Part shown: positions 1 to 12,172 of the stretch, one piece after another
Layout: each line of letters starts with the position of its first letter
How positions within the stretch are numbered: the first letter of the stretch is position 1
Origin: Tamarix chinensis
Lineage: Eukaryota; Streptophyta; Magnoliopsida; Caryophyllales; Tamaricaceae
NCBI GenBank assembly: GCA_030549775.1
Contig: CM060174.1
Location: 48,774,707-48,838,706 of the forward strand
DNA length: 64,000 nt
Reading direction: 5' to 3'
Program-made: the position numbers and the translations under genes
The notes under the pieces: generated by a model
Seen by the model: the letters and a program-made list of their open reading frames with translations, nothing else
What the model was told of the DNA's origin: nothing
Database searches by the model: none

Positions 1-2143
1 AAATAGCTAATAATACTTTAACATGCAATAATTTCTTCGGTATGATAAAAGACTATATTGCCCATAAGTATTCACCACACATGGTACATGTATACACTCT
101 TAGCATGCATTTCAAGTATCTCATAAAGTTCATGTAATTTCCACAAATAACTTTCATATACGGACCATGGTATATAGAGTTTATGTTTTTACTCCTAGAA
201 CATGCAACACATAATAATAACCATTTAAACACATTTATACTTTAAGTTAACATGCTATAAGTCCAAAATTATCTAAATTATCCAAGGGGAAAATTTAATC
301 CATTTATGGGTCTTACCATGAAACATGAAAAATTTTCTGTTGGACTCTAACCCTCAACATGAAAATTTATTTTTAGCATAAATCCATATATGTTGTCATA
401 AGCATACACTCTTTAATTTTTAGAATACTACCTAGACATATAAATATTTGCATGGTAATATATATTGATTTACACATCGTAACATTCACATAGAAATGAA
501 CTATAACATGCTTCCATTTCCCACAAAATACACATCATTTGATATCCTCAACCTAGCATGATTTTTATCCTAGAAAACTAACCTATCATTTCACACAAAG
601 TTCTACCGTCTACGGATTAGTTGGATTTACCTTTGAGATAAGAAAAATAATACCATGAAGAGCTTCTTCCAAGGATACCTTAAGAAGGGTTGAGATTACC
701 TAAAAATAAATAGCACCATCCACAACTATGCATGCATTAGTATCTATGCTAAATAAGTTAATAAAATGACAACTTATGCGAACTAATACCCAAAATATGA
801 TTAGGGAATTAACCAAGGCGGCCGGTGCATAGAATTTCTACATACCATGCACACCGGAAGATAGAATAATTACATTGGAATTAGTTGCTACTTGGAGAGG
901 CGAAACACAAGGGAAGAGGGTGCTTAGCAAGGCTGCAATTGGGTGATTTTTGGGCGGGAGTTTGGTAGTGAAAGGGAGAAGTTTGGGGGTTGCAAACAAG
1001 AGTATCAAATGCTGGAAGTAAGGAGGGGAAGGAGAGGATTAGAAGGGAGAAAAATAGATGAACAAAAGGGAGAGGGAAGGAGGGACTTTGCTACAGGTTG
1101 GGGCTTAAAAAGGGAAGGGAAAAATAGAGGAAAAAATGGGGCTGCTGCAAGGGTGAGTTGGGGAGGATGTTGCAGGTTGTTTTTGGGGATGTGGGTTTCG
1201 AAGGCTTGGGAGGGGCAGGTTGGTTGCATGGAGAAGGAAGGAAATGGATGGGTAGATGGCTAGAAAATTTGAGTAGGGGAGCAGGTTGAGAGGAGGGGAG
1301 GATGATGGCTGCTACTTGGGGGGCAAAGGCTGGGTTACATATGGTTTTGGCTGCATGTGGCTGGGTGGCGTAAGGGAGGTTGGTTGGGCTGGTTTGTAGT
1401 GATTTTGTAGGCTGGAATGGTGTAAGGGAGGAGAAGAGTAGGGAGGGTGATGGGCTACTACTAGGGGAAGGGGAAAGGCTGCAAAGTTAGTGGATAACAT
1501 AGGTAGGAGTGTAGGGTATAGGAAAAAGGTGTTCAAGTATGGGAGAAAGGTGGCAACTAGTTGCATTGGAGAGGGGAGTGCTCGATAGGTTGGGGGGATT
1601 AGGCTGCAATTAGAGTGGGAAAAATGATGGGGATTGGTTAGAATTTAGTTAGAAAAAAAATACCCCAAAGTATTAGGCTTTTAAGAGCATGGATACTAAG
1701 GAAAAATCCTATTTATTCAAGGTTTTATTTTCATCATTATTCTCACTATTATTATTATCATGATCAATATTATCATTATTAGTGTTATCACTACCACTCC
1801 TTATTATCATAATTATTTCTAACATTATTATTCTTACAATTATTATTATCGGTATTATTTTTAAGAGTGTTTCTTATCATAAGGTTATTGTTATTACCAT
1901 CCTTTTAATTATGATTATTATCTACTCTCTTCTTATTATCGTTATTATTATCGTCATCAACTTTTATCTTCCCCTACTCATATATACACTAGTCTAGGTT
2001 ATTATCATAATTTAATAAGTATATACTTACTCGTAACGACGACATATTCATTTTTAAAAGAATCCTATGATTTATTTTGCCTGCTAATTAAATTTTAAGT
2101 CTTGTATATTTAAATTAAGGATTTATTAAAACTAGGTATTACA
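1..2143 (-). mobile_element. Reverse-strand gypsy LTR fragment, cut by window start
   Basis: Non-coding LTR material on the minus strand. It ends at 2143 in a terminus of the type GGTATTACA, the reverse complement of the TGTAATACC start used by LTRs here. The same ending is at 53877, where it abuts a recognisable polypurine tract, so that edge is a genuine LTR start on the minus strand. Order along the plus strand: AT-rich block 1-900, purine-rich block about 900-1640 (a pyrimidine-rich leader on the LTR sense strand), ATT microsatellite about 1725-2000, then the terminus. Frames such as 943-1263 lie in the purine-rich block and look non-coding. The other LTR end lies outside the window. Confidence 0.6.
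1725..2000. repeat. Degenerate ATT microsatellite
   Basis: Interrupted ATT/ATC trinucleotide tract inside the reverse LTR. Its translation is mostly isoleucine and is not a protein. Several LTRs in the window carry a similar tract next to the pyrimidine-rich leader. Confidence 0.85.
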
Positions 2144-4277
2144 ACTCTCCTAACCACTATTATCACCGGTGGTCTGATTTATATAATAGAATCTAGGGTA
2201 GAATGCTCCTAACCACTATTCTAACCAATGGACTGGTAAACATGATAATCATGGTCCTAACCCAAGTGGTGTTCCACTGTAAGTAATTACTATCTTCCTA
2301 TAGATTATTATTATCTAAGGGTTTCTTTACTTGAGCTTGGGACCTTCACTATTCTCATTGATGGGCCAATAAATATTATAGGATCTAGGACAGAATGATC
2401 CTGACCACTATTCCCATTTACGGACCAGTAAATATAATATAATCCAAGGTAGAACGCTCTTCACCACTATTCTCACCGGTGGACCGGTAAATATAATACA
2501 CATACGTTTGACTTAAGTGATCTTCCAATTTAAGTGATTATTTTCTTATTCATGTCTTACTTGTTTAGATATCACACACAACCATGCACAACCCAGTGTA
2601 AGACTCCTATGCTTCTACCATCTTGGGCCAACTCTGACCCCATGGAAATCCTAATCTTCTAAGTCTGAAGTATCCTTGCCCCCTAATGATCCTTTGAGTC
2701 CCCAAATTATCTAACAACCTAAATGTACCATTATAACCCTTTTTCTCATGAGATTTAGCCTATTTCCCCCGTTCCTCACATACGATAACAATTGGCTCCT
2801 AGGGTTACTTCTCAAAACCCTAATTGGACCCAAATGAGCATAACCCCTTCTCTATTACTTATGTGGCCCTAAATTCCCACAAGAAAGCATATGTTACCAT
2901 GATTATCCACTCCCAAGTTTTGTAGCCTAATTCCCCCATTTTTCTCATGTGATACTAACCTTCCAATTTGGGACTCTCTTGAACCCTAATTTCACCTGTT
3001 TGGTAACCTCTCACCCTTTAGCACTCCATGGACTCCTCAAATGTGCAAAACTACTCAACCATGCCATCATTTACCCCCATATTTACTCATAAAAGCCAAA
3101 ACCTATTCTTCTCACCTATGGTTATAGCTCACTTGGGTTTGACTCACCTTATATATGTTCATTAGAATAATTACCCTAACATATGTTAAATTACTAAAAT
3201 GCCCTTATGCCATGTAAGATTGATAATTATGCTAAAATAGATGATACTAATACCATAAACCCCTATTCTCACATCCAACACCAATTAATATTTATCATGC
3301 ATATTTTTTAGGATAACTACCATTGCACCTTCAAAATTATCAAAATATCCTTAGGCCATATAAATTTACTATTTATGCCCAAACATGAATTACTAATGCC
3401 ACCAAGCCCTATTCTCATATTTAGCACCAATTATTACTTAGCAAGCACATTTATTTGGATAACCATCATCACACCTTTAAAATTACCAAAATGCCCCTAG
3501 GCCATATAATATTACTATTTATGCCCAAACATGTATTCCTAATGCCACAAAATCCTATTTTCATACTTAACACCAATTATTACTTAGCATGCATAATTAT
3601 TAGGATAATCACCCTTACACCTTTAAAATTACCAAAATGCCCCTAGGCTATAGTAGTAATATTTTCATTACAAGTGTCCACACATACCCAACATACATAT
3701 ATCATTCCTACCAACCTTACAATCACCTCTTTCACACACATACCAAAATAACATTTATTCTTTTTCTATTTTCCAATATAACATTAATAATCATAGAATT
3801 AATTATAACACATCATATCAACATAAGTCACACGTAAAAAACTCTAATATGCTAACATATGATAATCCAAACATTTTAGTGGGGGTATAACGTTTACCTT
3901 ATTTCTATCAACAATCAAACTTTATCCGTATCCAGTTAAAAATGCTTAGGCTTCATTTAACAAAATTTTTTTCCCTAAAATTAATGTCACTAATACCATA
4001 TTAACATTGGATAAATGAGACAATGATTTTTATTAGAAATATTTACTAAATATAACATTACCAACTACCTTATACCTTAATATTATCAAAATACCTAAGA
4101 AAATATGCAGCATAACTCATGCTACATGTGCAATGTGAGCCATGCAAGGTGATTGAAAGAATGGAAGGAGGCAAGGATGGTGGTAGCTTGGGTAAAGGGT
4201 TAGGGGAGATGGTGGGGGTGTTGGTGCTAGTTGTTGGGTGCAAAGGTAAGGCAAGAGGTGGATGGTTGGTGGTCATG
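2144..4277 (-). mobile_element. Reverse-strand LTR fragment with palindrome units and a 146 bp tandem repeat
   Basis: Starts directly after the LTR terminus at 2143. The stretch 2150-2500 repeats the 'cactattNtcaccggtgg' type unit found near LTR 3' ends elsewhere (compare 45.6-46.0 kb and 62.7-63.2 kb). About 2580-3120 contains several AAACCCTAA-like words. It then runs into a 146 bp tandem repeat and a purine-rich block (about 4120-4270). At about 4278 it joins gypsy integrase sequence abruptly with no LTR edge, so this junction is a deletion or a decayed insertion. No coding potential was seen. Confidence 0.55.
3170..3660. repeat. 146 bp tandem repeat, about 3.3 copies
   Basis: The word TTAGGCCATA and its variants recur at 3205, 3351, 3497 and about 3643, a constant 146 bp spacing. 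The flanking text (caccaattattacttagca; ttaaaattaccaaaatgccc) repeats in register with scattered substitutions. The middle copies are most alike. It lies inside a reverse LTR fragment, so it is an internal expansion and not a free satellite. Confidence 0.85.
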
Positions 4278-5480
4278 GTCCAAAGACTTCACTAGCACGG
4301 TCCAAAATCTTATATGGTCTAATATACCTCAGACTAATCTTACCCTTCCTACCAAACCTCATGACTCCTTTAGTGGGAGAGACCCTCAAAAGGACTATGT
4401 CATCCACCTCGTAACCATTAGTCTGTCTCTTCAGATCTACATAACTCTTCTGTCAATCTTGGGTACTCTCATTCGGTCCTAAATCAAATGGATGTGGTTA
4501 GATATATCCTCAATCATCTAGGGTCCTAACATGAGTGTCTCACAGATGTCATTCCAACATGAGGGACTACGGCACTTCCTTCGACACAAGGCTTCAAACG
4601 GCTCCATCTTGATATTAGCATGATAATAGTTATTGTAGGAGGATCAAGTCCAAACAATCTTCCCAACTCCTAAAATCTAGTATACACACTCACAACATGT
4701 CTTCTAGAGTCTGAATGGTGCTTTTAGTTTGACCACCTGTAGCTGGGTGAAAAGCTGTACTCATCTTCAATTGAGTAAGAAAGGAAACTTGCAATTTATG
4801 TAAAAGTGTGACAAAAACTTAGAGTCTTGATGGGATGTAATGTCCTTAGGACCTCCATGAAACCTCACCATATGTTTTCTATAGGCATTGGTTAATTGGT
4901 CTATGCTCTATGTCTCTTTCATCAGTATGAACATGATCTACTTAGTCAAGAAGTCCATAATGACCCAGATGGAATCATAACCACTATGGGTCTTAGGGAG
5001 TCCAATCATGAAGTCCATTGATATATTGTCCCACTTCCACTTAGGAACTTCAAATGATTATACTAACCTTATTGGTCTCTTTTGTTCACTCTTTATTTTC
5101 TATTAGGTCAGAAATCAAGCAACAAAATCTGCCACCTCCTGCTTCATATAGGGCCACCAATATATTCTCTTCAGATCCTTATACAACTTCTCCCTTCTAG
5201 GGTGAACAGAGTAAGGAGTGTAATGAAATTCCTAAAGGATCTTCTTCTTGAGCTCTACACAACCTTTTGGTATACCCCATATGCTACAGTACCTGATAAT
5301 ATCATCATCATAGATATGGAATCCTTCAAATCTACTTTGTACAATACCGATCTAGATTCTCTCTAGCTTGAAATCACCCACTTGGTTAGCTTGGATCTCT
5401 TTGAAGATTAAATATGTGTGGATAAGTTCACTCATTCTTGACCTTAGCTCGGTAGGGGTGCTAGATCTAGGCTTCGATCA
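4278..5480 (-). pseudogene. Decayed Ty3/gypsy integrase (pol remnant)
   Basis: Minus-strand translation gives, from high to low coordinates, an HHCC-zone remnant with LYWWPYMKQEVADFVA-like text near 5100-5170, the catalytic-core phrase [20 protein letters not shown] near 4960-5020, YYHANIKMEPFEALCRRKC near 4560-4630, and the C-terminal GPY/F-type phrase SLRYIRPYKILDRASEVFGP near 4280-4345. These match the order of a plant chromovirus integrase. Many stops and frameshifts interrupt it. The C-terminal end, any chromodomain and the polypurine tract are missing because the sequence breaks at 4278. Reverse transcriptase and RNase H are absent between this segment and gag, so the element carries a large internal deletion. 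Not functional. Confidence 0.8.
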
Positions 5481-6230
5481 AACCTTCATAGCAAGTTGCC
5501 ACTAAAGAAATCATTCTTTCAGTCACCAAAATGCTAGCAACCCTCAAACTTTCTCTTATTCCTTGACCAGGCACTCCGAGCATGGATGACTCGGGACACC
5601 TCTAGAACTTATTTGTACATCCCAACCATGTATGTTGGAGTGACTCCCACAAATTGATCCTAGTATTAGATCCCCAATTTGATCTTAAAGTGGTGAAATT
5701 GTATCACCTTGTGGGCATCCACTTTTGGGAAAAACTAAACTAGGTCCATGAATTGAGTATAGTACTCCTTGATGGATATGCCCCCTACTGAAGTGCCATG
5801 AACTCGTTGTGCTTCTTCATGCATAGATGAGTTAGGTAGAACCAGGTTTGTAATGCTTCCAAGAATGGCCTCATCCAATAGGTTCTCCACCCCTACATTG
5901 GATGCTCTACTACCATACATCTGGCCTCCCTCTCAAATAGTAGATGGCTACATCTACCCTCATGTCTCCCAGGCAACCGCAGGTTGTGAAAGTCTTCTCC
6001 ATATCTTACATCCACCATTCCATGATATCGGGGGTCCTACTAACCTTCGTAGATGGGTGGATGATGATGCCCAACCCTAGTAAGCTAATCCTATAGAGTT
6101 AGTGCAGTTATCGGCACTGGTGGAGGTTGAGGTGCTCAAATTTAGCCCTCCATGTACGCTTTGATGGTTTCCATGAAGGATTCGATACATTCATAGTGGT
6201 CGTTAGTGGTCATCATGTCCTAAGGACTAA
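5481..6230 (-). pseudogene. Decayed gypsy gag (capsid) remnant
   Basis: On the minus strand, 5925-6070 reads in shifting frames as HPPIYEG, then WWMQDMEKTFTTCGCLGDMR and VAIYYLRG. This is the arrangement of a plant gypsy gag capsid region (tryptophan-containing start, WI.xMEKIF-like core, LEGEA-like turn). The segment 5735-5920 continues with IKEYYTQFMDLV and then KVDAHKVIQFHHF. No CCHC knuckle was seen. It joins integrase sequence directly near 5480, which shows that protease, reverse transcriptase and RNase H were lost. Family assignment rests on motif order; exact edges are uncertain. Confidence 0.6.
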
Positions 6231-6503
6231 AGTAAGTTAGGTTAAGTTTACGACACTGAGTACTAAGAATCATACAAACAACATAAGCTAACTCTAACAC
6301 ATTCCCAACCCAACTCTTGCTCATGGACCTCCAAGTTTGAAATAATTTGATGTTATTGGAAATGAGAGGAAATAATTCTAGTTTAAGGCTAATTCCTTCT
6401 AATGGTATCAGCTCAAAATTTCCTATAGGGTAAAAACTCTTATGGTATTAGTTTAAAAATTCTTAAAAGGATAAAATTTTTAGGAAATGCTTTGATATCA
6501 ACC
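6231..6503 (-). other. Untranslated leader between gag and LTR of the reverse gypsy element
   Basis: About 270 bp with no coding signal, lying between the gag remnant and the primer-binding site. It fits the leader of the reverse element by position. Confidence 0.5.
6489..6500 (-). promoter_or_regulatory. Primer-binding site, initiator tRNA-Met type
   Basis: The plus strand reads GCTTTGATATCA, the reverse complement of TGATATCAAAGC, which differs from the consensus TGGTATCAGAGC at two positions. The LTR edge TGTGGTAACA follows three bases later at 6504. This fixes the element as minus strand with its 5' LTR to the right. Confidence 0.75.
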
Positions 6504-6882
6504 TGTGGTAACAACTTAATTATTGTTTAAAGTAATTTATATCTTAAGAACCTGGATCTGATCCAAGTTGTTGCCAACTAATATGGACGTAAGTCCAGGC
6601 CAAAGCCAACCACCTAAGTAACTAGATCCTTTAGTATCAATACCACCTAGTAAATCATAAGTTTCTATAATAGGTAAGAGATCGAGACCTCTTAAGATCC
6701 CACCCAAAGGCAAAGCCCAAAGGAACCAAAATGCCCAAAGGTAGACTAACCCACGATAGCTAATCAAGGATTGGGTAACCTAGACCCATACTCAACTCGA
6801 ATTTCTTTTACTTTAAGTGATTAGTATTTTATTCATAAGGATATGTAATCATACATGGTCCATATAAGCAACCAAGGTAAAT
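6504..6882 (-). mobile_element. 5' LTR of the reverse gypsy element, interrupted
   Basis: Begins at the LTR edge next to the primer-binding site. It contains a degraded palindrome-unit region and the conserved phrase ctttaagtgattagtattt near 6810, as in other reverse LTRs (2530, 28620, 46060). It is interrupted at 6883 by a forward LTR and probably resumes after 10823 in decayed form. Confidence 0.55.
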
Positions 6883-6969
6883 TGGTTAATGAGGATTATT
6901 TTAGGATTTAACGATAAAATGATGATTATTGGTTAATGTTTATTTATATGTGTCATATCTAATATAATA

Positions 6970-7045
6970 ATAGTATTATAATAATAATAATAATAATAAT
7001 AATTATTATTATTATTATTATTATTACTATTATTATTATTATTAT
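6970..7045. repeat. ATA/ATT microsatellite
   Basis: Uninterrupted runs of taa/ata pass into tta/att, forming a near-palindromic AT tract that could extrude as a hairpin. Confidence 0.9.
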
Positions 7046-7209
7046 GGTTATAAAAGAAGAAAAATTATTTAGGGATCTAATTAGTGGAGGCTAAATTTAT
7101 TTACTAAACTAAAATAAATTATAACTAAATCATGATAATAATTTCTAAATTAATAAAAAATTATTTTATTTTTATTGCTAATTTTTATTATTCATAAAAC
7201 TAAAAAAAT

Positions 7210-8395
7210 CCAAACCACCCTAATATCCCATTTTTTTTTGCATTCCCTTTTTTCTTCCTTTCTTCTCATTTTCTTTTTTTTTTCTTCTTCGACCGGCTAG
7301 GCTGCGCCCATCGGCGGGCCAATCCCCCTTCCCTCTCCTTTTCTTTCCTTTCCCTTCCCTAGCCTAATTTTCCTTTTTTCCCCTATCTTACCTCAAGTAG
7401 CCTAGCCTGGGCGCTCCCCCACTCCCCCCTTTTCCCCCTTTTCTCCTCGTTTCCTCTTCCACCCCTATCTTCTTCCTTCCCCCCAATTAGAGCCGTTGGG
7501 CATGTCTACTTTATAGCTTTGCCCCTCTCTCTCCCCTCCTCTTTTCCTCATTTGGACCTACAAGACATGAATCATGCATTACCACTTCATGATCCCCCTC
7601 CCTCCCACAACTCCCATAGCCCCACCTACTCCTCTGCACCCCCTGCAAAACCCTCCCCTATTTCCCCTATCTCACAACTGTGCTGCCCTGCACCCTTGCT
7701 AGGAGCCAACCACCCCTCCCCTTTTCTTCTTCCCCCTCTTTTCCTCTTCCCTCAACCATTTGGCTTATAAATACCCCTCTCTAATCCCTCATCTTCTCTT
7801 TTTTTCTCTACCATTCACTCTCCCCTAGCCTTACTCGTGTAGCTTGATCAGTTGCTTCTACCGCCGTCATTGTGCCACACTGCTGTCACCACACCCTGCT
7901 TTCCTTTTTCCTATGTCACCCTCTACCTAATGAACCACTCCCTTGATAACTCCCCTTCCTCTTTTATCCCCACTTGTACAAAGTGGGTAGCTTAAGTTAC
8001 CCTTTTTCACCTCCCACCGCCAACTGAGTCTCCTTATGTCGCTAACACTGTAGTAACCACCATCCTCCCTACCTCCCTTCATGCCCAAAGAACCCTCCCC
8101 TACCTTACCACACCACCACTTCCCTTTTCTTCCCCATTCTCCTTCCTCTTTCCCCCCTCTTTCCCTCTTAATTGCAGCCATAATAGCCACCATGTGTTGC
8201 CACCATGAGGCCACCACCACCACCACAAATACCTCTAACCCAGGAAACCCTACCACCTAATCAACCCTAACTACCCTCCTCTATTCCAACACCAAAACCC
8301 TCCTTTTACATTTCTCACCACCACCACCACCGTACGTTGCCACCACCTCCCCTTTGCCTGCTATCCCTTCTAGTTGTGCCCTTCTCCCTTCTACC
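7210..8395 (+). repeat. Pyrimidine-rich leader tract of the LTR
   Basis: About 1.2 kb dominated by C and T, with proline- and serine-rich open frames in several registers (for example 7519-7770). Stop codons need purines, so such tracts stay open by composition alone. Equivalent tracts lie at 20860-21400, 30090-31310, 38340-39540 and 58195-59400 in other forward LTRs and, as purine tracts, in reverse LTRs. Treated as non-coding LTR leader. Confidence 0.75.
7766..7773 (+). promoter_or_regulatory. LTR TATA box
   Basis: TATAAATA followed by CCCC inside the pyrimidine-rich tract. The same word with the same downstream CCCC occurs at 38895 and 61760 in other LTRs, so it is the likely LTR core promoter. 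Confidence 0.65.
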
Positions 8396-8680
8396 TACTA
8401 GTATATTTTAATTTAAATATTTTTATTATTAACATTATTAGTATTATTAGTATTATAATAATTATTACCAATAATATTTGATTAAAGAAATAAAGAAAAA
8501 AAGGAGTAGAGAGAAAGTGAAATGACTACTTATACTATTTTTATAGGCTATGAGCATACCCTTCCTCGCAAGGAGGCATATGAGTGTGCTTCAATATTGG
8601 AGTCCTATTATATAAGGATATAGTTAAGGCTTTGGGTTATGTTATGGATTATGTGTTTATGGGCATATTGGTATGTGATG

Positions 8681-8754
8681 TGTACATATATATGAATGTG
8701 AACTAAGTATGTGTATGTGTACATATATATGAATGTGAACTAAGTATGTGTGTG
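8681..8754 (+). repeat. 37 bp tandem repeat, two copies
   Basis: TGTACATATATATGAATGTG and the following 'aactaagtatgtgta' appear twice in a row, offset by 37 bp. The copies are nearly identical, so this is a recent local duplication inside the LTR. Confidence 0.85.
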
Positions 8755-10823
8755 GTGCAGCTTGGCTTACAAGGAGCTAAGGTATGTTGAGTATGATTTA
8801 TATTATGTGTAAAATGTGTGATATGGACTGCTATAGATGGCATGCTCTTATGTATGGTTGAGATGGTATGCCATGAATGCTTAGAGGCCTTAGGCGGGTT
8901 TGAGGGGTTATAGGGAACTAAAAAAAATAAAGAGGGTGGAGTAAGAAAGGGAAGTAGGTAAAAAGCCTAAGTGTATTAGGAAATATGGATGAGAAAATAA
9001 AGAAAGAGAGTAATAAAATGAAGTGTTGGGGAAAAATCTTGCATGAGAAGTGTGAGTCTTGCATGAGGTGTATAATCTTTACATAGGGGAAAGTTAATTT
9101 GAGGGTTGACCATAGGGAGGAAAGTGTATTTTGGATGATTAGAGTTCTTGGGGAAGAGTTAGAATGTGGGTTGATGGAAGTATGCATGGGAGCCTAACTA
9201 GGGTTTTTTGGGAAAAACCCTCAGTATAGGGGTATTGTGAGAAAGGTTAAGGAGGTTTTTTGGGCTTTGGGTTGTGATGAAGAGTGTGTCACATGGAGGG
9301 TGTGAGGAAAGTTAAATGGAGGGTGGAGTTTGTGTATGAGGTGAAGGTGTAAAAGAAAAGGGGTGTATTAAGGTTTTTGGGGTAACCAACTAGGGTTCAT
9401 TATCACATAGGGAAGTTGGGGAGTCAGGTTGTGATGCTTTAAGTGGGTTGAGTAGATTGATGGTGTTGGACTCAAGGGAGAATGCGTGCGGTATAGGAAA
9501 AGGAGAGTTTAAGGCCACATAGGCTATATTAGGGTTTCACGGGGAAAACTTAGTAGGCGACGATGAGCCCAGGTGGAGAAATAAGAAAGTGGGCCTTAAC
9601 CCACATGTGTAGGATTTCTAAATTCAAGGTGAGTATAGTGGAAGTGAAAAGGAGTCTTGGAGGAGTGTAGAGGTCCCAGGTTATGGGATAACGTCATTTA
9701 GGAAGTCAAGGGTGGAAGAGTGAGAATGAGTAGGGGAAGCCCATTGGGGTGTGCATGTCTAGATAGGGGTTACTTGTTGAATAAGACATGAATAAAATAA
9801 TAATCACTTAAAGCGGAAGAGTATTGAGCTGGGTCCAAACCATTCCACTAGCAATAATAATATCCAGGAGCATTTTTTCCTTGAAGATTATTCCATCGAT
9901 AAATAATAGTGGCCAGTTGCGTTCTTCCCTAGAGTAGTATTTCTATTTCATAGGCTATAATAGTGGGGGTTCAACGCTCAATAAGCTAAATGTTGGATGA
10001 TAATAAATCATGGGAAAAATACTCTAATCACTTATAGTGGAACATCACGTGGGTCGGGGCTAGACCATTCCATTAATAATAATAGTCGCTAGGAGAATTT
10101 TTGCCCTGGAGACCTTTCCATCACCAAATAATAGTGGCCAGGTGTGTTCTGTCCTAGAGTAGTATTTTCGTTTCACCGGCCATAATAGTGGGGTTCTTAT
10201 ACTCACGTGTATATAATTCAAGAGATGTGTAAAGATGGAACTAATTAATTAAATTCTGATCATGGTGATTAATCTAATTAACTTAATACCTGCATTATTT
10301 ACATTTTATATGATATGTTCTATCTTAACTATATGGTTACCTTACTCGGTATGTAGCGTATTGACCACCTCTAGTATAGGTGCTGCTCATTCTTAAATAA
10401 CCCTTACTGAGTCTGTGCAGGTAGGTGATGAGGCCCTTGCTGACTTTGATGCATATGATGAATTAGTTAGGGTAGAGTGACAATCTAATGTATCTGGATT
10501 AGGGCCAGAGAGGGTCTTCTTTAGACCTTTTATCCCCTTATTTTTCCACTAATTTTATTCCCCTGTAACAGGGCATTGTTTTGAATTGTATTTCAATTAT
10601 GTATTGACCTTAACATTTGCATACTCTGGTTTTGTTATTTAATGATGAACTATTTATGGTTTTTTTAATCATTCATGTTAATGATCTTTGTACCTCTAGT
10701 CTTTTAACCAGCCAGGGGTTAATCTTGTAATGATCATGGTGGTAATGGTCTCCATTTTTAGTGCATGATTTTCCATAACAAATAAAAAAATTCAACGGTA
10801 AATTTTAGGGGTATTACATAAAT

Positions 10824-12172
10824 TTTCATATTAAACTATATTAATCTTTTTATTTCCATTTTTTCCAACCACGTGGGTTATCCAATTTCCTGTGGCTAAA
10901 TTTAGTTATATCTACCATATGGGCTAATTTATACCCTTACCGATTACCATTACTCTTATCTCCATATTATAACTTATCTTAAGTGAAGTACACCTTTAGC
11001 CTTTACACTACTCATAATGTAGGTCATAAGTTATTATCCATTATAATGTCTTAATTAGGATGATAATCCATGTTAAAATATGTGTCTTATCTCATTAATA
11101 CTCATGTTATAGTCCCAAACACACCCCCCAAGGATAACATATGGAAACAAATCATGCAACCTAGCTAAACCAGTCGATCGGTATGGCCCAGCTAATCAAT
11201 CAGTTGTAGCAACCATTAGATTGGTTTGAGCAAATGAGTTGACTGCTCATAGACCAGTCGATCGGTTTTGCCAAACTAGTCGATGGGTTTAAGCAGATAG
11301 TAGGACCAAGGTCTCTATAGCCCTTTCGATGTATCCTGACCCCGTGTGGTGGGTGTGGCAATCCATTGTGATTATTTGTGCTACCATGACTTTGCATTAT
11401 GGTAGATAATTGGGTATAGCTGAACGAACTATCTTGGTAACCGAAATTATGTGGTCACTACAGGAATGTTTTTAATATGGTTTATAATGTATGGATTGTA
11501 ACATATTTACCGTATCTTTATACTTCCATGATATTCCATGCAAGCATGCCTTATTTTACTTGAGCTATACCAATATGTTATCACTATGTTGTTATGTGAC
11601 TCAATGTGCTACATAAGCCTCACTATGTTTTAGGTAGTATGCTTTACTAGTACTTCACCGCATTGATATTGCACTTGTGTAGTCACTATGATGATCCAGC
11701 TTTTGGTATGGTGAGTAGAAGACAATTTATAAGGTTATAACTTTTAGCTAGAGTATGCTAAGGGTGATGATGTGGGCTTGTAGCGGGGCATTGTTTGGAG
11801 TTATAGGTTTATGTTTATGCCTAAGAGTTAGGCTAAGCAATTATAAGTATTTTTCCCACTAAATTAGGATTTTTTTATATTTTTGATTATTTAAACTCTT
11901 GGTTCAATTTATTGTAATTGGATTTGTATTACTATTAGTCTAATTTTCTATAATACTATTATCACCCTTATTATCTTGTATTGCCATATTAATGTTATGA
12001 TCATGCATCTTTTGTTTATTGTTCTATTTTACCTTGTATCATACATACGTTAGGTGATGATCACACCTCTCTCATGATTGAATTAGCAGTAACATTCCCT
12101 GATTTTATTTTCCAAATGTTTCTACATTATTTTAAAAATAATTTTTTTTGTTAAAAAATGAGGGGCATTACA
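10824..12172. mobile_element. Degraded LTR material ending in an LTR-type terminus
   Basis: No coding signal. The left part (10824 to about 11150) may be the continuation of the reverse LTR interrupted at 6883. The right part has forward-LTR character and ends GGGGCATTACA at 12172, directly against gypsy reverse transcriptase sequence. Short repeats built on 'ccagtcgatcggt' occur at about 11170-11290. Because the leader, gag and protease are missing, this LTR is either a later insertion into the pol gene or is joined to it by a deletion. Confidence 0.4.

Larger units (their letters stand above)
6883..10818 (+). mobile_element. Probable forward solo LTR (3.9 kb)
   Basis: Starts with TG at 6883 and ends GGGGTATTACA at 10818, flanked by the 5 bp direct repeat TAAAT (6878-6882 and 10819-10823). 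Internal order is ATT microsatellite, pyrimidine-rich tract, TATA box, a second pyrimidine tract, a GT-rich region with short tandem repeats, an LTR region rich in 'agggttt', palindrome units with 'ataatagtgg' (9790-10200), then 'cttactcggtatgtagcgta' and the terminus. The right end is clear. The left end rests mainly on the TAAAT match, which is AT-rich and could be chance, because the first bases do not resemble the TGTAATACCCC starts of sister copies. No internal retrotransposon region follows. Confidence 0.55.

Noticed and set aside
4070..4482. Small frames at the LTR-integrase junction
   Set aside because: They are out of register with the integrase reading on the minus strand and span a rearrangement joint.
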